From NCBI RefSeq assembly GCF_006970445.1, contig NZ_CP033877.1, positions 1,496,750-1,560,749 on the forward strand: a stretch of DNA of 64,000 nt. Reading direction: 5' to 3'. A program made the translations under genes and the position numbers. The DNA comes from Stenotrophomonas maltophilia (GTDB taxonomy: Bacteria > Pseudomonadota > Gammaproteobacteria > Xanthomonadales > Xanthomonadaceae). The stretch's first letter is position 1, and each line of letters starts with the position of its first letter. Positions 61,230 through 64,000 of the stretch are shown one piece after another. The notes under the pieces are model-generated. The model did no database searches and was not told the origin of the DNA. It saw only the letters and a list, made by a program, of their open reading frames with translations.

Positions 61230-61733
61230 ATGACCCCCAACCCGATCGCGCCGCTTGTCGGCATCGTCATGGGTTCCCGTTCCGACTGGGAAACCATGCA
61301 GCACGCCGCCCAGAAGCTTGAAGCCCTGGGTGTTCCGTTCGAAGTGAAGGTGGTGTCCGCGCATCGGACGCCGGATGTGTTGTTCAGTTACGCCGAGCAG
61401 GCGGGCCCGCGTGGCCTGCGCGCGATCATCGCCGGTGCCGGCGGGGCCGCGCACCTGCCGGGCATGATCGCCGCCAAGACCGCCGTGCCGGTGTTGGGTG
61501 TACCGGTGCAGTCCAAGGCCCTCAACGGCATGGATTCGCTGCTGTCGATCGTGCAGATGCCGGCTGGCATCCCGGTCGCCACCTTCGCCATCGGCAATGC
61601 GGGTGCGTCCAATGCGGCGCTGTTCGCTGCCGCGATGCTGGCCAGCGACCAGCCGGCGATCGGCCAGGCGCTCGACGCCTTCCGTGCACGCCAGACCGAA
61701 GACGTGATGGCCCACGACGATCCGCGCCAATGA
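61230..61733 (+). CDS. purE: N5-carboxyaminoimidazole ribonucleotide mutase
   Basis: Purine-biosynthesis mutase converting N5-CAIR to CAIR, octameric and cytosolic. In 167 residues [14 protein letters not shown] (10-23) is the phosphate-binding loop, SAHRTPD (43-49) carries the catalytic histidine, and [13 protein letters not shown] (67-79) is conserved. This is the small class I form that needs PurK, encoded next. It is the first gene of purEK, overlapping purK by four bases, and divergent from the Trm112-like gene. Confidence 0.97.
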   Translation: MTPNPIAPLVGIVMGSRSDWETMQHAAQKLEALGVPFEVKVVSAHRTPDVLFSYAEQAGPRGLRAIIAGAGGAAHLPGMIAAKTAVPVLGVPVQSKALNGMDSLLSIVQMPAGIPVATFAIGNAGASNAALFAAAMLASDQPAIGQALDAFRARQTEDVMAHDDPRQ

Positions 61734-62878
61734 GCCTGACCGTCGGCATCCTGGGCGGAGGTCAGCTCGCCCGCATGATGGTCCTGGCCGGTGCACCGCT
61801 GGGACTCCGCTTCGAGCTGTATGACCCGGCCGCCGACGCCTGCAGCGGCCCGCTGGCGCCGCTCACCGTCGGTGCCTTCGATGACCGCCAGGCCCTGGCG
61901 GACTTCGCTGCCAAGGTCGATGTGGTCACCTTTGATTTCGAGAACGTGCCTGCAGACAGTGCACAGTTCCTGGCCGACCGCGTGCCGGTCTACCCGCCGC
62001 CGGCCGCACTGGCCGTGGCCCAGGACCGGTTGAGCGAGAAGACCCTGTTCCAGCAATTGGGCATTCCGTTGCCGGCCTTCGCCGACATTCGCAGCCGTGA
62101 CGAGCTGGCGGCGAAGGCCGCCGAGTTCGGCCTGCCGTGCATCCTCAAGACCCGCCGCCTCGGCTACGACGGCAAGGGCCAGTTCCGCCTGCGCAGCGAG
62201 GCCGACATCGATGCCGCCTGGGATGCGCTGGGCGCGCAGGTCGAGCGCACCGGATTGATCCTGGAAGGCTTCGTCGCCTTCCAGCGCGAGGTCAGCGTGG
62301 TTGCCGTGCGTGGCCGCGATGGCAGCTTCGAAGCCTGGCCGATCACCGGCAACTGGCATGTCGACGGCGTGCTGTCGGCCAGCGTCGCACCGGCGGTGCT
62401 GTCCGACGCCGAGCAGCAGGCGGCGATCGGCTATGCGCGCCGTGTCGCCGAGCACCTGCAGTACGTCGGCGTGTTCGCACTGGAGCTGTTCTGCCGCGAT
62501 GGCGATCTGTTGGCCAACGAGATGGCGCCGCGCGTGCACAACTCCGGCCACTGGACCATCGAAGGCAGCGAGACCTCGCAGTTCGAGAACCACCTGCGCG
62601 CCGTGCTGGGACTGCCTCTGGGCAGCACCCGCATGCTCGGCCATGCCTGCATGCTGAACTGGCTGGGCGAGATGCCCAACCCGTTGCCGGTGCTGGCCCA
62701 GGCCAGCGGCCATTGGCACGACTACGGCAAGTTGCCGCGTGAGGGCCGCAAGGTCGGCCATGCCACCCTGCGCGATGATGAGGCCGCTGCGCTGGCCGAT
62801 GCGCTGGACCAGGTTGGCCTGGAGCTGGATCGCCAGGCCCAGGTGGCGCCGGCGGTACACGCGCTGCGCAACCGCTGA
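61730..62878 (+). CDS. purK: 5-(carboxyamino)imidazole ribonucleotide synthase
   Basis: ATP-grasp enzyme making N5-CAIR from AIR, bicarbonate and ATP, the substrate of PurE. The 382-residue protein opens with the family motif [19 protein letters not shown]. The ATP-grasp core includes [16 protein letters not shown] and [19 protein letters not shown], and the metal-binding [16 protein letters not shown]. It overlaps purE by four bases (ATGA). A SMAG-like palindrome follows at 62887-62907. Confidence 0.97.
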   Translation: MSLTVGILGGGQLARMMVLAGAPLGLRFELYDPAADACSGPLAPLTVGAFDDRQALADFAAKVDVVTFDFENVPADSAQFLADRVPVYPPPAALAVAQDRLSEKTLFQQLGIPLPAFADIRSRDELAAKAAEFGLPCILKTRRLGYDGKGQFRLRSEADIDAAWDALGAQVERTGLILEGFVAFQREVSVVAVRGRDGSFEAWPITGNWHVDGVLSASVAPAVLSDAEQQAAIGYARRVAEHLQYVGVFALELFCRDGDLLANEMAPRVHNSGHWTIEGSETSQFENHLRAVLGLPLGSTRMLGHACMLNWLGEMPNPLPVLAQASGHWHDYGKLPREGRKVGHATLRDDEAAALADALDQVGLELDRQAQVAPAVHALRNR

Positions 62879-62886
62879 GCCGGGGC

Positions 62887-62907
62887 GTGCCGGCCAATGG
62901 TCGGCAC
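62887..62907 (+). repeat. Degenerate SMAG-like palindrome after purK
   Basis: GTGCCGGCCAATGGTCGGCAC, a mismatch-containing version of the SMAG stem without a GTAG header. It could work as a 3' stabiliser for purEK. Confidence 0.6.
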
Positions 62908-63003
62908 AACCCCGTGTGCCTGCAACGGTGTGGCGCGCCGGTGCAGGCATCGGCGCAACATTCCCGGTGGTAGCGTGAAGCTCCTTTCACAGGAGTCACG
63001 ACC

Positions 63004-63345
63004 ATGCTCGACTGGAATGCCTACCGCAAGGAACTGAAGGGCCGCATCGGCGAGATCGGCAAGCTTTCGCCTGACACGGTCAAGGGCTACGCCACACTGT
63101 CCAGTGCCGGCGCCCAGACCAACCACCTGGATGCCAAGACCCGCGAGCTGATCGCGTTGGCGGTGGCGGTCACGACCCGCTGTGACGGCTGCATCACCGT
63201 GCACGTGGACGCGGCGCTGAAGCATGGCGCCAGCCGCGAGGAAATCGCCGAGGCGCTGGGCGTGGCGGTGTCGCTCAACGCGGGCGCCGCGCTGGTGTAT
63301 TCGGCACGGGTGATGGACGCGGTGGCCGCACACGAGAGCGCGTGA
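63004..63345 (+). CDS. Carboxymuconolactone decarboxylase/AhpD-family protein
   Basis: A 113-residue all-helical protein of the CMD/AhpD superfamily. The redox-type motif C60-D-G-C63-I-T-V-H67 is the CxxC...H arrangement of AhpD-like peroxidase partners; plain CMD decarboxylases lack it. So an alkylhydroperoxidase-type thiol role is more likely than a decarboxylase. The conserved ALGVAVSLNAGAALVYS helix follows. The start at 63004 is preceded by CAGGAG-type sequence. It is flanked by a SMAG pair that separates it from the superoxide dismutase. Confidence 0.88.
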   Translation: MLDWNAYRKELKGRIGEIGKLSPDTVKGYATLSSAGAQTNHLDAKTRELIALAVAVTTRCDGCITVHVDAALKHGASREEIAEALGVAVSLNAGAALVYSARVMDAVAAHESA

Positions 63346-63364
63346 AGCCACGCTCTGCTTCCAG

Positions 63365-63439
63365 GTAGTGCCGGTCGCTGACCGGCAATTCCGGCATCCT
63401 TGTACGCCCACTGGGTTGCCGGCCAGCGGCCGGCATTAC
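63365..63439. repeat. SMAG repeat pair (inverted)
   Basis: GTAGTGCCGGTCGCTGACCGGCA at 63365-63387 (a compensated variant of the stem) faces TGCCGGCCAGCGGCCGGCATTAC at 63417-63439. Paired base changes in the first copy keep the hairpin. Confidence 0.9.
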
Positions 63440-63458
63440 CCGCGGCCGGGTCCCTGCC

Positions 63459-64000
63459 TCAGCGCAGCTGGTTCTCGGCGAATTCCCAGTTGACCATCTG
63501 CCAGAACGCGTCCAGGTAACGTGCGCGGTCATTCTGGTAGTCGGTGTAGTAGGCGTGCTCCCACACGTCGCAGCACAGCAGTGGGGTGCTTTCGCCGGTC
63601 AGTGGCGTGCCGGCGTTGCGGGTGGCCTGCAGGCCCAGCTGGCCGCCGGGATGCTGCACCAGCCACACCCAGCCCGAGCCGAACAGGCCCAGCGCAGTGC
63701 GGTTGAACTCCTCACGCAGGCGCTGCGCGTCACCGAACTGGCGCTTGACCAGCTCGCCCAGCCGGCCCTGCGGTTCGCCGCCGCCGCGCGGGCGCAGGCA
63801 CTGCCAGTAGAAACCGTGGTTCCAGGCCTGGGCGGCCGCATCGAACAGCGAGCCCTGGGCATGGCGCACGATCTCTTCCAGTGACGCTTCCTCCCACTCG
63901 GTACCGAGGGTGCCGGCGTTGACCGCGTCGATATAGGCGCGGTGGTGGCGACCGTGATGCAGCTCCACGGTCTGCGCGGACAGGTGGGGCTGCAGGGAGC
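63459..64000 (-). CDS. sodB: Iron-type superoxide dismutase, N-terminus beyond the window edge
   Basis: Dismutes superoxide; the 180 C-terminal residues lie in the window and the frame stays open to the right edge. Metal ligands fit the Fe/Mn family: a histidine in VELHHGRHH, H in WNHGFYW, and D and H in DVWEHAYY. AAAQAWNHGFYW has the glutamine that marks iron-type enzymes, and no Mn-type Gln appears near GSGWVWLV. A substitution from the usual DYRNAR to DYQNDR lies after the last ligand, where iron enzymes usually keep arginine for substrate attraction. So confidence is high for Fe/Mn-SOD and moderate for iron specificity. Confidence 0.88.
   Translation of the reverse strand, partial: SLQPHLSAQTVELHHGRHHRAYIDAVNAGTLGTEWEEASLEEIVRHAQGSLFDAAAQAWNHGFYWQCLRPRGGGEPQGRLGELVKRQFGDAQRLREEFNRTALGLFGSGWVWLVQHPGGQLGLQATRNAGTPLTGESTPLLCCDVWEHAYYTDYQNDRARYLDAFWQMVNWEFAENQLR

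Overview
The window looks like chromosomal DNA of Stenotrophomonas, most likely the S. maltophilia complex (family Xanthomonadaceae). Three things point there: high-GC, gammaproteobacterial-type housekeeping genes; a dense scatter of small intergenic palindromes that begin with GTAG and match what I know of the SMAG repeats of S. maltophilia; and family-typical gene sets. I see no phage, plasmid, insertion sequence, CRISPR array, rRNA or tRNA gene. Names rest on motif recognition, not on a database search.

Layout. 1-4.4 kb is a Pho-regulon block: two different pstS genes (one lipoprotein, cut by the window edge; one secreted) and a phosphate-selective porin, with PHO-box-like repeats in the upstream regions. 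4.5-12.8 kb carries repair and housekeeping genes (nth, a crotonase, an FKBP-like protein, a DUF1289-Nudix fusion, a sulfurtransferase, an AmpD-type amidase, a small esterase, rlmKL). 13-17.8 kb is an iron-uptake operon (TonB-dependent siderophore receptor, DUF3649, PepSY membrane protein, DUF3325) under a likely Fur box. 17.9-25 kb holds a DUF445 protein, an orphan ParB-like protein, a divergent omega-aminotransferase/aldehyde dehydrogenase pair, a frameshifted MFS transporter and a hemerythrin.

25.1-30.9 kb is the most unusual part. A two-receiver diguanylate cyclase with a degenerate first receiver sits beside two paralogous MASE1 membrane proteins whose kinase-like ends have lost the phospho-accepting histidine and the ATP-binding asparagine. 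A decayed second copy of the response regulator lies between them, so an ancestral [MASE1 protein - response regulator] pair was duplicated and partly lost. A small secreted protein of unknown function sits in the same less GC-rich stretch.

31-40.4 kb is a putrescine utilisation locus: puuB facing puuD-puuA, then potF, potGHI (importer) and a succinate-semialdehyde dehydrogenase. Together with the aldehyde dehydrogenase and transaminase at 20-23 kb it could carry putrescine through gamma-glutamylated intermediates to GABA, and, with a GABA transaminase, to succinate.

40.5-51.5 kb contains corA and the conserved ybeZ-ybeY-ybeX (phoH-ybeY-corC) neighbourhood ending in miaB, but with two unknown secreted-protein genes inside it and an opposite-strand fusion-protein/ABC-2 exporter cassette between ybeZ and miaB. 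51.6-64 kb carries a GST with a divergent YafY-type regulator, a lytic transglycosylase, the cytochrome bc1 operon petABC followed by sspA-sspB, nadC with a Trm112-like gene, purEK, a carboxymuconolactone-decarboxylase-family protein and an iron superoxide dismutase cut by the right edge.
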